A stretch of DNA of 64,000 bases from Alistipes sp. GTDB lineage: Bacteria; Bacteroidota; Bacteroidia; Bacteroidales; Rikenellaceae. The notes below the pieces were generated by a model. That model made no database searches and had not been told where the DNA came from. It saw only the letters and a program-made list of their open reading frames with translations. Where the stretch lies: assembly GCA_029059935.1 (NCBI GenBank), contig JAIDUZ010000056.1:1-64000 (forward strand), written 5' to 3'. Positions 8,796 to 18,900 of the stretch are shown here, piece by piece. Numbering within the stretch: the first letter of the stretch is position 1; each line of letters begins with the position of its first letter. The position numbers and the translations under genes are program-made.

Positions 8796-10235
8796 ATGAA
8801 TCGCATCGCACGCATCGTCGCCCTCTGCGCGACATCATTTTTCGCAGTCTCCTGCACGCCGACCGCCGAGCAGGAGAACCCCTTCCCCGAGCTGGAATGG
8901 ATCGCCCAGGCCGGTGCCCGCACCTTCCCCTCGGACCGAACCGTCTTCCGCACCAACGACTACGGTGCCGTGGGCGACGCCGTCACCGACTGCACCGAAG
9001 CCGTACAGGCCGCCATCGAGGCCTGCAAGGCCAACGGAGGCGGCCGCGTGACCTTCGCGCCGGGCATCTACCTGGTGGGCTCGCTCTTCATCGACGGCGA
9101 CAACATCAACTTCGAGATTCCGCGCGGCACGACCCTCATCGGCAGCCAGCGGATCGAGGACTACCGCATCATCCGCACGCGCGTGGCCGGCGTGGAGATG
9201 GAATGGCCGGCGGCCCTCATCAACCTGGTCGGCTGCTCGAACAGCGCCATCACGGGCTCGGGCACCGTCAACGGCCGCGGCAAACCTTTCTGGGACAAAT
9301 ACTGGTCGATGCGCAAGGACTACGACCCGCGCGGCCTGCGCTGGATCGTCGACTACGACTGCCAGCGTCCGCGCGGCATCCTCGTCTCGGAGTGCAAGGA
9401 CGTCACCGTCCGCGACATCGTGCTCTACCAGCCGGGCTTCTGGTCGCTGCACATCCTCTACTCGGAGCATGTGACCGTCGACAACGTCATCATATCGAAC
9501 AACATCGAGGGCCGCGGCCCCTCGACCGACGGCATCGACATCGACTCGTCGCACCACATCCTCGTCGAGAACAGCCACATCAACTGCAATGACGACAACT
9601 TCTGCCTCAAGGCGGGCCGCGACAGCGACGGTCTGCGCGTCGGCCGGCCGTGCGAATACATCGTCATCCGCAACTGCGTGGCGGGCCACGGCGACGGGCT
9701 CTTCACGTGCGGCAGCGAGACGTCGGGCTCCATCCGCCACATCGCCGCCTACAACATGACGGGCCTGGGCACCAAATACGGCCTGCGCTTCAAGTCCACC
9801 TGCCAGCGCGGCGGCACCATCGAGGACATCTGGCTGGGCAACGTGGAGATGCGCGGCGTGCGCGATCCCTTCGTGGTCGATCTCAACTGGCACCCGGCTT
9901 ACAGCACCTCGCGCCTGCCGGCCGAATACGAGGGCAAAGAGCTGCCCGAGCACTGGCACAAGATGCTGGCCGAGGTGACCCCCGAACAGGGCACGCCGAA
10001 GTTCCGCGATGTCCACTTCCGCAACGTAACGGCCACCGACGCCACGACCTGCATGAAGGTCGGCGGCATCGAACGCTCCACGGTCGAGGGCTTCACGTTC
10101 GAGAACGTGACCTTGCAGGGTCTCAACGCCGGCTCGGTAAGCTGGGCCGAGAACTGGCTCACCGACGGGCTCACCGTCGAGGCGAGCGAGAAACCGCTGA
10201 AGGTCGAAAACTGCATCGGCACCTCCCTGCACTGA
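8796..10235 (+). CDS. GH28 polygalacturonase-type lipoprotein (second copy)
   Basis: Second family 28 hydrolase, 479 residues, probably membrane-anchored. I chose ATG 8796 rather than the track's 8700 because it gives lipoprotein signal MNRIARIVALCATSFFAVSC, ends in a lipobox cysteine, and lies downstream of the TACTTTTG box. Family motifs are STDGIDIDSS, NDDNFCLKAGRD, GHGDGLFTCGSETSG and RFKS. It is clearly diverged from the preceding GH28, so the two probably act on different linkages or chain lengths, for example galacturonate versus rhamnogalacturonan ends. It leads directly into rhaB with a 17-base gap. Confidence 0.91.
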   Translation: MNRIARIVALCATSFFAVSCTPTAEQENPFPELEWIAQAGARTFPSDRTVFRTNDYGAVGDAVTDCTEAVQAAIEACKANGGGRVTFAPGIYLVGSLFIDGDNINFEIPRGTTLIGSQRIEDYRIIRTRVAGVEMEWPAALINLVGCSNSAITGSGTVNGRGKPFWDKYWSMRKDYDPRGLRWIVDYDCQRPRGILVSECKDVTVRDIVLYQPGFWSLHILYSEHVTVDNVIISNNIEGRGPSTDGIDIDSSHHILVENSHINCNDDNFCLKAGRDSDGLRVGRPCEYIVIRNCVAGHGDGLFTCGSETSGSIRHIAAYNMTGLGTKYGLRFKSTCQRGGTIEDIWLGNVEMRGVRDPFVVDLNWHPAYSTSRLPAEYEGKELPEHWHKMLAEVTPEQGTPKFRDVHFRNVTATDATTCMKVGGIERSTVEGFTFENVTLQGLNAGSVSWAENWLTDGLTVEASEKPLKVENCIGTSLH

Positions 10236-10252
10236 CACCCCGCCGGACCACC

Positions 10253-11680
10253 ATGGAAACGAAACATTTCATCGCCGTCGACCTGGGCGCCACGAGCGGC
10301 CGGGTGATTCTGGCAACGGTCGGAGCGGAGAGCCTCGGAATGGAGACCCTGCACCGGTTCCCCAACCGGCTGGTCTGCCTCGGCGGCAAATACTTCTGGA
10401 ACATCTACGCCCTCTACGAGGAGATCGTCGAGGGGCTGCGCCTGGCTTCCCGCCGCGGCGTGCGCATCGAGTCGATAGGTATCGACACCTGGGGCGTCGA
10501 CATGGCTTTCGTGGCCGGAGACGGCACGCTGGCAGGATTGCCGCGCGCCTACCGCGACCCCTACACCGAGGGCATCCCCGAAGAGTTCTTCCGCAAGGTG
10601 CCGCGCCGCGAGGTCTACGACCGCACGGGCATCCAGTTCATGAACTTCAATTCGCTCTACCAGCTCTGCGCCGCCCGCAAGGAGGGGTGCGCAGCACTGG
10701 AGCATGCGAGCCGGATACTCTTCATGCCCGACGCGCTGTCGTACCTGCTCACGGGCGAGGCCGTGTGCGAATACACCGCGCTCTCGACTTCGCAGTTCAT
10801 GAATCCGCACACGAAGCAGCCCGATGCCGGCCTGCTCGCCGCCACCGGCGTCGATGCGTCGCTCTTCCCCCGCGTGGTGATGCCGGGCGAGCGTATCGGC
10901 GTGCTGAACGACACCGCGGCACGCGAAACCGGACTGGGCAAGGTGCCGGTAATCGCCGTCGCAGGCCACGACACGGGTTCGGCCGTAGCGGCCGTTCCGG
11001 CCGAAAACGAGCGCTTCGCCTACCTCTCCTCCGGAACGTGGTCGCTCATGGGCATCGAGGTGCCCGAACCCGTCATCGACGACCGCACCTACGCACTCAA
11101 CTTCACCAACGAGGGCGGCGTCGACGGCACGACGCGTCTGCTGAAAAACATCACGGGCATGTGGCTCCTGGAGCAGTGCCGCGCCGCATGGGCCCGGGAG
11201 GGCAAGGAGTACTCCTACCCCGACATCATGCGGATGACCGAAGCGGCGGCCCCCTCGGCGGCCGTCATCGACCCCGACGCCCCGGAGTTCGCGGCGCCCA
11301 CCGACATGCCTGCGGCGATCCGCGCCTGGTGCCGGGACCGCAGCCTGGCCGAACCGGCCGACGACGCAGCCATGATGCGGCTGATATTCGATTCGCTGGC
11401 GGCCAAATACGCCGAGGTGCTGCAGAAGCTGCAAAGCCTCGCACCGTTCCCCATCGAGTGCCTGCACGTCATCGGCGGCGGCGCACAGAACGACCTGCTC
11501 AACCGCATGACCGCCGCGGCGTGCGGCATTCCCGTGGTGGCGGGCCCCTCCGAGGCCACGGCCCTGGGCAACGTCATGGTGCAGGCCCGCACGGCCGGCC
11601 TCGTCGGCTCGCTGGCCGGGATGCGGGAGTGCATCCGCCGTTCGACGACAACCAAACGCTATAACCCCGAAAAACGATAA
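10253..11680 (+). CDS. rhaB: L-rhamnulokinase
   Basis: FGGY-family sugar kinase that phosphorylates L-rhamnulose to L-rhamnulose 1-phosphate in the cytoplasm. The N-terminal phosphate-binding segment VDLGATSGRV and the C-terminal ATP-binding segment HVIGGGAQNDLLN are both present, as is GIDTWGVDMAFV, which is typical of rhamnulokinases. Its 475 residues fit the family. ATG 10253 gives METKHFIAVDLG, and the track's longer frame is a read-through. It precedes rhaA by 3 bases, forming an operon with rhaA, rhaT and rhaD. Confidence 0.94.
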   Translation: METKHFIAVDLGATSGRVILATVGAESLGMETLHRFPNRLVCLGGKYFWNIYALYEEIVEGLRLASRRGVRIESIGIDTWGVDMAFVAGDGTLAGLPRAYRDPYTEGIPEEFFRKVPRREVYDRTGIQFMNFNSLYQLCAARKEGCAALEHASRILFMPDALSYLLTGEAVCEYTALSTSQFMNPHTKQPDAGLLAATGVDASLFPRVVMPGERIGVLNDTAARETGLGKVPVIAVAGHDTGSAVAAVPAENERFAYLSSGTWSLMGIEVPEPVIDDRTYALNFTNEGGVDGTTRLLKNITGMWLLEQCRAAWAREGKEYSYPDIMRMTEAAAPSAAVIDPDAPEFAAPTDMPAAIRAWCRDRSLAEPADDAAMMRLIFDSLAAKYAEVLQKLQSLAPFPIECLHVIGGGAQNDLLNRMTAAACGIPVVAGPSEATALGNVMVQARTAGLVGSLAGMRECIRRSTTTKRYNPEKR

Positions 11681-11683
11681 CCC

Positions 11684-12940
11684 ATGAAAAACGAACTCAT
11701 CGAAAAGGCCTACGCCATAGCCAAGGAACGCTATGCCGCCGTGGGTGTGGATACCGACGCCGCGCTGGCCCGCCTGCGCAACATACCTGTTTCGCTGCAC
11801 TGCTGGCAGGCCGACGACGTCACCGGATTCGAGAACCGCGGAGGCGACCTCACGGGCGGCATCCAGGCCACGGGCAACTACCCGGGCAAGGCGCGCAACA
11901 TCGACGAACTGCGGGCCGACATCCTCAAGGCGCGCAGCTACATCCCCGGCACGCACCGCCTCAACCTCCACGAAATCTACGGCGAATTCGGCGACGAGCA
12001 GGTCGACCGCGACCAGGTCGAGCCGCGCCACTTCGCAGGCTGGATAGCCTGGGCCAAAGAACACGGACTGAAGCTCGACTTCAACTCCACGTCGTTCTCG
12101 CACCCCAAGTCGGGCGACCTTTCGCTCTCCAACCCCGACCCCGCCGTCCGCCGCTTCTGGATCGAGCACACCAAGCGCTGCCGCGCCATCGCCGAGGAGA
12201 TGGGCAAGGCGCAGGGCGACCCCTGCATCATGAACGTGTGGGTCCACGACGGTTCGAAGGACATCACGGTCAACCGCATGGAGTATCGCCGGCTGCTGAA
12301 GGAGTCGCTCGACGAGATTTTCGCCACCAAGTACGACCACATGAAGGATTGCATCGAGTCGAAGGTCTTCGGCATCGGACTCGAAAGCTACACCGTGGGG
12401 TCCAACGACTTCTACATCGGCTACGGCGCCTCGCGCGGCAAGATGGTGACCCTCGACACGGGCCACTTCCACCCCACGGAGAGCGTCGCCGACAAGCTGT
12501 CGTCGCTGCTGCTCTTCACGCCCGAAGTGATGCTGCACGTCTCGCGCCCGGTGCGCTGGGATTCCGACCATGTGACCATCATCAACGACGAGACGCTCGA
12601 CCTCATGAAGGAGATCGTGCGCTGCGGCGCCCTCGACAAGGTGCACATCGGTCTCGACTACTTCGACGCCTCCATCAACCGCATCGGCGCCTACGTGGTG
12701 GGTACGCGGGCCACGCAGAAGTGCCTGTTGCAGGCCCTCCTCGAACCGCTGGCCAAGCTGCGCGAATACGAAGCCGCCGGGCAGGGATTCGAGCGCCTCG
12801 CCCTGCTGGAGGAGGCCAAGTCGCTGCCGTGGAACGCCGTGTGGGACAAGTTCTGCGCCGAGTGCGGCGTGCCCGTCGGCGAGGAGTTCATCGCCGAAAT
12901 CCAGCAGTACGAACGCGACGTGACGTCGAAACGCGTCTGA
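11684..12940 (+). CDS. rhaA: L-rhamnose isomerase
   Basis: Metal-dependent TIM-barrel isomerase converting L-rhamnose to L-rhamnulose. At 418 residues it is about the size of the Escherichia coli enzyme (419). Diagnostic stretches are VSLHCWQADDVTGFE near the N-terminus, THRLNLHEIYGEF, VWVHDGSKD, the metal-site region LDTGHFHPTE and RPVRWDSDHV. It is the second gene of the rhamnose operon, 3 bases after rhaB and 4 bases before rhaT, so translation is probably coupled. Confidence 0.96.
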   Translation: MKNELIEKAYAIAKERYAAVGVDTDAALARLRNIPVSLHCWQADDVTGFENRGGDLTGGIQATGNYPGKARNIDELRADILKARSYIPGTHRLNLHEIYGEFGDEQVDRDQVEPRHFAGWIAWAKEHGLKLDFNSTSFSHPKSGDLSLSNPDPAVRRFWIEHTKRCRAIAEEMGKAQGDPCIMNVWVHDGSKDITVNRMEYRRLLKESLDEIFATKYDHMKDCIESKVFGIGLESYTVGSNDFYIGYGASRGKMVTLDTGHFHPTESVADKLSSLLLFTPEVMLHVSRPVRWDSDHVTIINDETLDLMKEIVRCGALDKVHIGLDYFDASINRIGAYVVGTRATQKCLLQALLEPLAKLREYEAAGQGFERLALLEEAKSLPWNAVWDKFCAECGVPVGEEFIAEIQQYERDVTSKRV

Positions 12941-12944
12941 GGCC

Positions 12945-13958
12945 ATGAATACGCTTTTCGGACTGCTGATCATCGCCGCCGGCTCGTTCTGCCAGTCGAG
13001 TTCCTACGTGCCCATCAACAAGGTCAAGGAGTGGTCGTGGGAGAGTTTCTGGCTCACGCAGGGCCTCTTCGCATGGCTCATCTTCCCGCTCCTGGGCGCC
13101 CTGCTGGCCGTCCCGGAGGGGAGTTCGCTGGGCGCCGTCTTCGCAGCGGCACCCGCCGCCGCACTGAAAGCCGCCGGCTACGGCGTGCTGTGGGGCGTGG
13201 GCGGACTCACGTTCGGACTCTCGATGCGCTACCTGGGCGTGGCCCTGGGGCAGTCGATTTCGCTGGGCACCTGCGCCGGATTCGGCACGCTGCTGCCCGC
13301 GCTCTTCGGCGGCACGAACCTGCTGGAGGGCAAGGGACTGATTCTGCTCCTGGGCGTCTGCATCACGCTGGCAGGCATCGCCGTCATCGGCTATGCCGGT
13401 TCGCTGCGGGCCCGCAACATGACCGACGAAGAAAAACGCGCCGCCGTGAAGGAGTTCGCCCTGACCAAAGGGCTCCTCGTGGCGCTCCTCGCAGGCATTA
13501 TGAGCGCCTGCTTCAGCCTCGGACTCGACGCGGGACGCCCGTTGCAGATTCCGGGCATGAACCCGCTCTTCGCCTCGCTCCCGGCAACGCTGGCCGTCAC
13601 CCTGGGCGGTCTTGCGACCAACGCCGCCTACTGCCTCTTCCAGAACGCCAAGAACCATACTTTCGGCGACTACGGCAAAACGCGGCTGTGGGCCAACAAC
13701 CTCCTCTTCTGCGCGCTGGCCGGCGCACTGTGGTACTCGCAGTTCTTCGGACTGGCCGTCGGACAGAGCTTCTTCGAGGCTGGTTCGGTGGTGGCGGCTT
13801 TCGCCTGGTGCATCCTGATGGCGCTCAACGTCACCTTCTCCAACGTCTGGGGCATCCTGCTCGACGAGTGGCGGGGCGTCGGACGCCGGACCGTCGCCGT
13901 GCTGGTCGCAGGCCTGGCGCTGCTGATTTTCTCGCTCGTATTCCCCAACTTATTCTGA
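12945..13958 (+). CDS. rhaT: L-rhamnose/proton symporter
   Basis: Inner membrane transporter of the RhaT (drug/metabolite transporter-like) family that brings rhamnose into the cytoplasm. The 337 residues are almost entirely hydrophobic helices, about ten membrane spans. The family N-terminus is clear: LLIIAAGSFCQSSSYVPINK followed by WSWESFWLTQG. The genes on either side, rhaA and rhaD, support rhamnose as the cargo. It implies that free rhamnose is released in the periplasm, in line with the GH106 rhamnosidase later in the block. Confidence 0.94.
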   Translation: MNTLFGLLIIAAGSFCQSSSYVPINKVKEWSWESFWLTQGLFAWLIFPLLGALLAVPEGSSLGAVFAAAPAAALKAAGYGVLWGVGGLTFGLSMRYLGVALGQSISLGTCAGFGTLLPALFGGTNLLEGKGLILLLGVCITLAGIAVIGYAGSLRARNMTDEEKRAAVKEFALTKGLLVALLAGIMSACFSLGLDAGRPLQIPGMNPLFASLPATLAVTLGGLATNAAYCLFQNAKNHTFGDYGKTRLWANNLLFCALAGALWYSQFFGLAVGQSFFEAGSVVAAFAWCILMALNVTFSNVWGILLDEWRGVGRRTVAVLVAGLALLIFSLVFPNLF

Positions 13959-13964
13959 ATAAAG

Positions 13965-14768
13965 ATGAAATCGATACTCGACAACCGCCCGGCGCTGGCC
14001 GCCGAGGTGGACAAGGTGGCCGAAGTGGCCGGTTATCTGTGGCAGAAAGGATGGGCCGAACGCAACGGCGGCAACATCACGGTGAACATCACCGAACATG
14101 TCGACGACGCCATGCGCCGCATGCCCGCCATCTCGGAGCGCTTCCCCATCGGCACGGTGCTGCCCCGCCTGAAAGGGTGCTGGTTCTTCTGCAAGGGCAC
14201 CAACCGCCGCATGCGCGACCTGGCGCGCCGTCCCATGGAGAACGGCTCCGTCATCCGCATCGCCGACGACTGCGCGTCGTACGAAATCGTGGCCGACGCC
14301 CCGGTCAAGCCCACTTCGGAGCTGGCCTCCCACCTCTCGATGCACAACAAGATGGTGGCCGACGGCAAAGGGTACAAGGCGGCCATCCACACCCACCCGA
14401 TCGACCTGGTGGCCATGACCCACAACCCGGAGTTCCTCAAAAAAGACGTGCTCACCGACCTGCTGTGGTCGATGATTCCCGAAACGCGGGCCTTCTGCCC
14501 CAAGGGGCTGGGCATCGTGCCCTACAAGATGCCGTCCAGCGTAGAGCTGGCCGAAGCTACCATTCAAGCGCTCGCGGAATACGACGTGGTGATGTGGGAG
14601 AAGCACGGCGTCTGCGCCGTGGGTCCTGACATCTTCGAGGCCTTCGACCAGGTCGACGTACTCTCCAAGTCGGCGCAGATCTATCTCACAGCCAAGTCGA
14701 TGGGATTCGAACCCACGGGTACGACCCGCGAGCAGATGGACGAACTCAAACGGGCATTCAACTTGTAG
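13965..14768 (+). CDS. rhaD: Rhamnulose-1-phosphate aldolase
   Basis: Class II zinc aldolase that splits L-rhamnulose 1-phosphate into dihydroxyacetone phosphate and L-lactaldehyde. The 267 residues fit the RhaD family (274 in E. coli). The N-terminal GWAERNGGNITVNI motif, the zinc-ligand pair in AAIHTHPIDLVA and a third ligand in WEKHGVCAVG are present. It is the last enzyme of the operon, 6 bases after rhaT. No lactaldehyde reductase or dehydrogenase gene follows, unlike many rhamnose operons, so lactaldehyde must be handled from elsewhere. Confidence 0.95.
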   Translation: MKSILDNRPALAAEVDKVAEVAGYLWQKGWAERNGGNITVNITEHVDDAMRRMPAISERFPIGTVLPRLKGCWFFCKGTNRRMRDLARRPMENGSVIRIADDCASYEIVADAPVKPTSELASHLSMHNKMVADGKGYKAAIHTHPIDLVAMTHNPEFLKKDVLTDLLWSMIPETRAFCPKGLGIVPYKMPSSVELAEATIQALAEYDVVMWEKHGVCAVGPDIFEAFDQVDVLSKSAQIYLTAKSMGFEPTGTTREQMDELKRAFNL

Positions 14769-14796
14769 GAGCAAACCCGGAAAACCCCTGCGAACC

Positions 14797-15711
14797 ATGA
14801 ACGAAGTGACGACTCCCCGCCGTTCGAGCGCCCTGTTCTACTATCTGATAGCCAACGACAACGACCGCGGCCTCAATGCCGTGGTCAATGCCGTGGGCTC
14901 GCAGGAGATCGCTCCGGGCGACGAATATCCGCTGCGGGTCCACCCGGCCGACTACTTTTTCGACACGCAGAAAGGACGCGTGCTGCACGAATACCAGCTG
15001 CTCTACGTCACGCAGGGCAAAGGCACTTTCCGTTCGTCCGGAACGCCGCCCGAGGGGGTGGCGGTGGAGAAAGGCACGATGATTCTGCTGCGTCCGGGCG
15101 AGGTGCACTCCTACTCTCCCGACCCGTCGACAGGCTGGAGCGAATACTACATCGGGTTCGAGGGCAGCGCTTTCGGCCGGATGCTCGACCGCCTGGGAAT
15201 GGGCAAGGGACAGCAACTCTGGACCATCGGACTCCACAGCGAGCTCACGCAGCTCTACCGCCGGGCCATCGAGGTGGCCGCCGACAACAAGACGGCACCC
15301 CAGCCCCTGCTGGCAGGCATTGTCCAGCACATGATCGGACTGCTCAACTACCTGCTCCGCAACCGCACGGGCCACGCGACCGACCTGCTGGAGCAGAGCG
15401 TCGAAAAGGCCAAAATCATCATGGACGAAAACGTCAGCGGCGAGATAGACCTCTACGAACTGGCTTCGCGGCTCAACCTGAGCTACTCGTGGTTCCGCAA
15501 GACCTTCAAGGAGTACACCGGCCATTCGCCCGCGCGTTACTTCCAGCTCCTCAAGCTGCGGCGGGCCCAGCGTCTGTTGTCCGACACCGAACTCTCCATC
15601 AAGGAGATCGCCTATTCGCTGGGCTACAAGTCCACCGAACACTTCTTTTCCATCTTCAAGAAGCACACGGGCTGCACCCCCACGGCCTACCGCAACTACG
15701 GCCGCGAATAG
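14797..15711 (+). CDS. AraC-family transcriptional activator (RhaR-like)
   Basis: One-component regulator of 304 residues. Residues about 40-140 form a cupin-like sugar-sensing domain (EYQLLYVTQGKGTF, LRPGEVHSYSP). Residues about 205-300 contain two helix-turn-helix motifs with the AraC signature: LASRLNLSYSWFRKTFKEYT and IKEIAYSLGYKSTEHFFSIF. It sits 28 bases after rhaD and just before susC. There is no hybrid two-component sensor or sigma/anti-sigma pair in the block, so this is the only visible candidate for inducing the rhamnose operon and possibly the SusCD unit. Rhamnose as effector is inferred from context. Confidence 0.88.
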   Translation: MNEVTTPRRSSALFYYLIANDNDRGLNAVVNAVGSQEIAPGDEYPLRVHPADYFFDTQKGRVLHEYQLLYVTQGKGTFRSSGTPPEGVAVEKGTMILLRPGEVHSYSPDPSTGWSEYYIGFEGSAFGRMLDRLGMGKGQQLWTIGLHSELTQLYRRAIEVAADNKTAPQPLLAGIVQHMIGLLNYLLRNRTGHATDLLEQSVEKAKIIMDENVSGEIDLYELASRLNLSYSWFRKTFKEYTGHSPARYFQLLKLRRAQRLLSDTELSIKEIAYSLGYKSTEHFFSIFKKHTGCTPTAYRNYGRE

Positions 15712-15842
15712 CCCTTCCCGGCCCGCGGTCCGAACACGCCGGACGGAACGGACGGAACAGAACGGCGACGAAAAACCGCATAAACGCCATCGCGAACATT
15801 CGAACCGCCATTTTGCGCAGTCTACGCCAAGTCAAAAGTTTT

Positions 15843-15850
15843 TATTTTTG
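15843..15850 (+). promoter_or_regulatory. -7 box upstream of susC
   Basis: TATTTTTG matches TAnnTTTG, 73 bases before the susC ATG in the 211-base gap after the AraC gene. The -33 position has no good TTTG (one lies 27 bases upstream at 15812). This is compatible with activation by the adjacent AraC protein. The rest of the gap shows no gene. Confidence 0.5.
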
Positions 15851-15922
15851 TATTATCCTCACGGATAGATAAAAAACCATTCCTATCATTTTTCATTTTC
15901 AACCCAACTAAAACCCTAACTT

Positions 15923-18900
15923 ATGAGAGCAACTTTACAACGCTTCGCAATGCTGGCTCTGACCGCATTGCTCTGCGTCACGGCAAGTGCCGTATCTGCT
16001 CAGAACCGTACGATCACAGGACGGGTCGTCGGACCCGACGACGCCCCGGTCATCGGCGCCACTGTTTTCGCAACGGACGGTCAGCACAAATCCTCGCCGC
16101 TGGCCGGCGCAACGACCGACGCCAACGGCAAATATTCGTTGAGCGTCCCCGCCAATGCCGCCGAAATAACGGTACAATTCATTGGTTACGAGACCCAAAC
16201 CCAGAAAATCGGGGGGGGGAGAACAGCCTTTGACTTCACGCTGAACGACTCCTCCGTCATGATGGAGGAGGTCGTGGCCATCGGCTACGCCAAGGTCAAG
16301 CGCAAGGACCTGACCGGTTCGTCGGTTTCGGTCATGGGCGACGACCTCAAGAACACGCCCGTCGCCACGGCGGCGCAGGCCCTCACGGGTAAGGCCGCCG
16401 GCGTGAACATCGTCACCCAGAGCGGTGCGCCGGGCGCCGACATCAACATCACCGTCCGCGGCGGTTCGTCGATTACGCAGTCGACCACCCCGCTCTACAT
16501 CGTCGACGGCTTCGCCATGGAGAACGGCTTGCAGAACGTCGACATCAACGACATCGCCACCATCGACGTCCTGAAGGACGCTTCGGCCACCGCCATCTAC
16601 GGTGCCCAGGGTTCGAACGGTGTCATCCTCATCACCACCAAGTCGGGCAAGGCCGGCAAAACTTCCGTACAGTACAACACCTATTTCTCGTTCGAGAAGC
16701 TGGGCAAGAAACTCGACCTGCTGGGCGTCGCCGACTACGTGAAGTATCAGTACGAGTTCCAGACCTATGCCGGCAACGTCGACAAGTGGACCGGCATGTT
16801 CGGCGGCGACATGACGGCCGCCGACTTCTATACGGGAGCTTACGACCGCATCGCCCGCGAATACGGCAACCGCGCCGGCATCGACTGGCAGGACGAGGTC
16901 TTCGGCGGCTACGCCCTCACGCAGAACCACAACGTGAGCATCACGGGCGGCACCGACAAGACACAGTTCATGCTCAGCTACAACTACAACGACCAGGACG
17001 GCATCATGGCCAAGCACGGCTACAAGAAGAACTCCGTGCGCGCCAAAATCAACCACGAACTCTGGAAGGGCGTCCGCCTGGACTTCAACACCAACTTCCA
17101 GTCGACCAACATCGAAGGCGGCGGCTCGATGGGCGGCATGCTGAAGAAGACGATTCTCCAGCCCGTCACCGGCGGTATCCGCTACACCAACGACCAGATG
17201 CTCCACACCGACCTGGGCGACGAAATGGCCGCAATCGACTCGCAGTACGACCTCAACAACCCCATCCTGGAGAACAACGCCGTACAGCAGAACAAGATCA
17301 CGCGCCAGTACTCCGTCAACGCCGGCATCGAGGCCGACCTCTACAAGGGGCTGACGTGGCGCACGGCCGGCAGCTACATCTGGTCGCAGACCCGTGAGGA
17401 CTACTGGGACGACGGTACGACCAAGACGGCCGAGACCTACAAGACGGCCGAACAGGACGACATCCATCCCTGGGGCCGCCGCTACAACTCGGAGAAATAC
17501 TCCTACCAGATCACCAACACCCTCTCCTACGGCAACACCTTCGCCGACAAGCACACGCTCAACCTGCTGCTCGGCCAGGAGACCCTCTACACGGAGTCGA
17601 TGAACACCAAGAACACCTACTACGGGTTCCCCGAGAACAATTTCGGGCTGAACGACCTCTCTATGGCGCAGTCCTACGAACGCAAGTCGGGCATCAGCAA
17701 GAACGCCATCGTCTCGGTCTTCGCCCGCGCGATGTACAACTACGACAACCGCTACCTGGTCACCGCCACGGTCCGCGGCGACGGTTCGTCGAAGTTCTCC
17801 AAGGGCAACAAGTGGGGCTTCTTCCCCTCGGCTTCGGCTGCCTGGCGCATCTCCGAGGAGCGTTTCTGGAAGGACAACGGCGTCGCCGACATCATCGAGA
17901 ACCTGAAGCTGCGCGTGGGCTACGGTACGTCGGGTAACTGCAACATCGACAACAACATGTACGCCACCGACTACGGTTCGGGCCACTACGCCATCGGCGG
18001 CGCCGACGTCTCGACCCTCAAGCCGGGCGACACGGTGGGCAACCCCAACCTCAAGTGGGAGACGACCACCAGCACCAACGTCGGTCTCGACCTCTCGATG
18101 CTCCGCAACCGCATCAACCTGAGCGTCGACTGGTACAACAACCAGTCCAACGACCTGCTTATCAAGAACAACATCCCCACCTCAACGGGTTACAAATATC
18201 AGTATCAGAACATCGGTTCGGTCCGCAACCGCGGTTTCGAAATCGTCCTCAACACCATCAACATCAACGCAGGCGGCTTCCGCTGGACCACCGACTTCAA
18301 CATCTCGTTCAACCGTTCGAAGGTGCTGGCCATCTACGGCGAAAGCGGCGACGACTACTTCACCAGCAGCCAGGAGTCGGGCCACTGCATGTACATGATC
18401 AAGGTGGGCCAGCCCATCGGCCAGTTCTACGGCTACCTCTACGACGGCGTCTACACCACCGACATGTTCGACCAGAACCCCGACGGCACCTATACGCTCA
18501 AGTCGGGCATCCCCTACGACAAGAACCGCAAGCGCACCGACATCCAGCCCGGCGACATGAAGCTCAAACGCCTGAGCGATGCGGTCGACGCCGACGGCGA
18601 ACCCGTCTTCAACTCGACGGCCAACGACGACCGCACGGTCATCGGACAGGCCCAGCCCAAGTTCACGGGCGGTTTCCAGAACACCTTCACCTACAAGGGA
18701 TTCGACCTCAACGTCTTCATGAACTTCTCCTACGGCAACAAGATTTTCAATCTCTCGTCGCAGCGCTTCATCGGCCCCTACCTGCCCAACCAGAACACGC
18801 TGGCCGTCATGAACTCGCGTTTCACGCTGATCGATCCCGCCACAGGCAAGGAGACCAAGGATCTGGCACGCCTGGCCGAGCTCAACCCCGGTCAGTACGA

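Noticed and set aside
9899-12973. 1024-residue open frame on the minus strand
   Set aside because: It runs antisense to GH28, rhaB and rhaA, all of which have clear family motifs. It has no recognisable domain and is a product of high GC with few stops.
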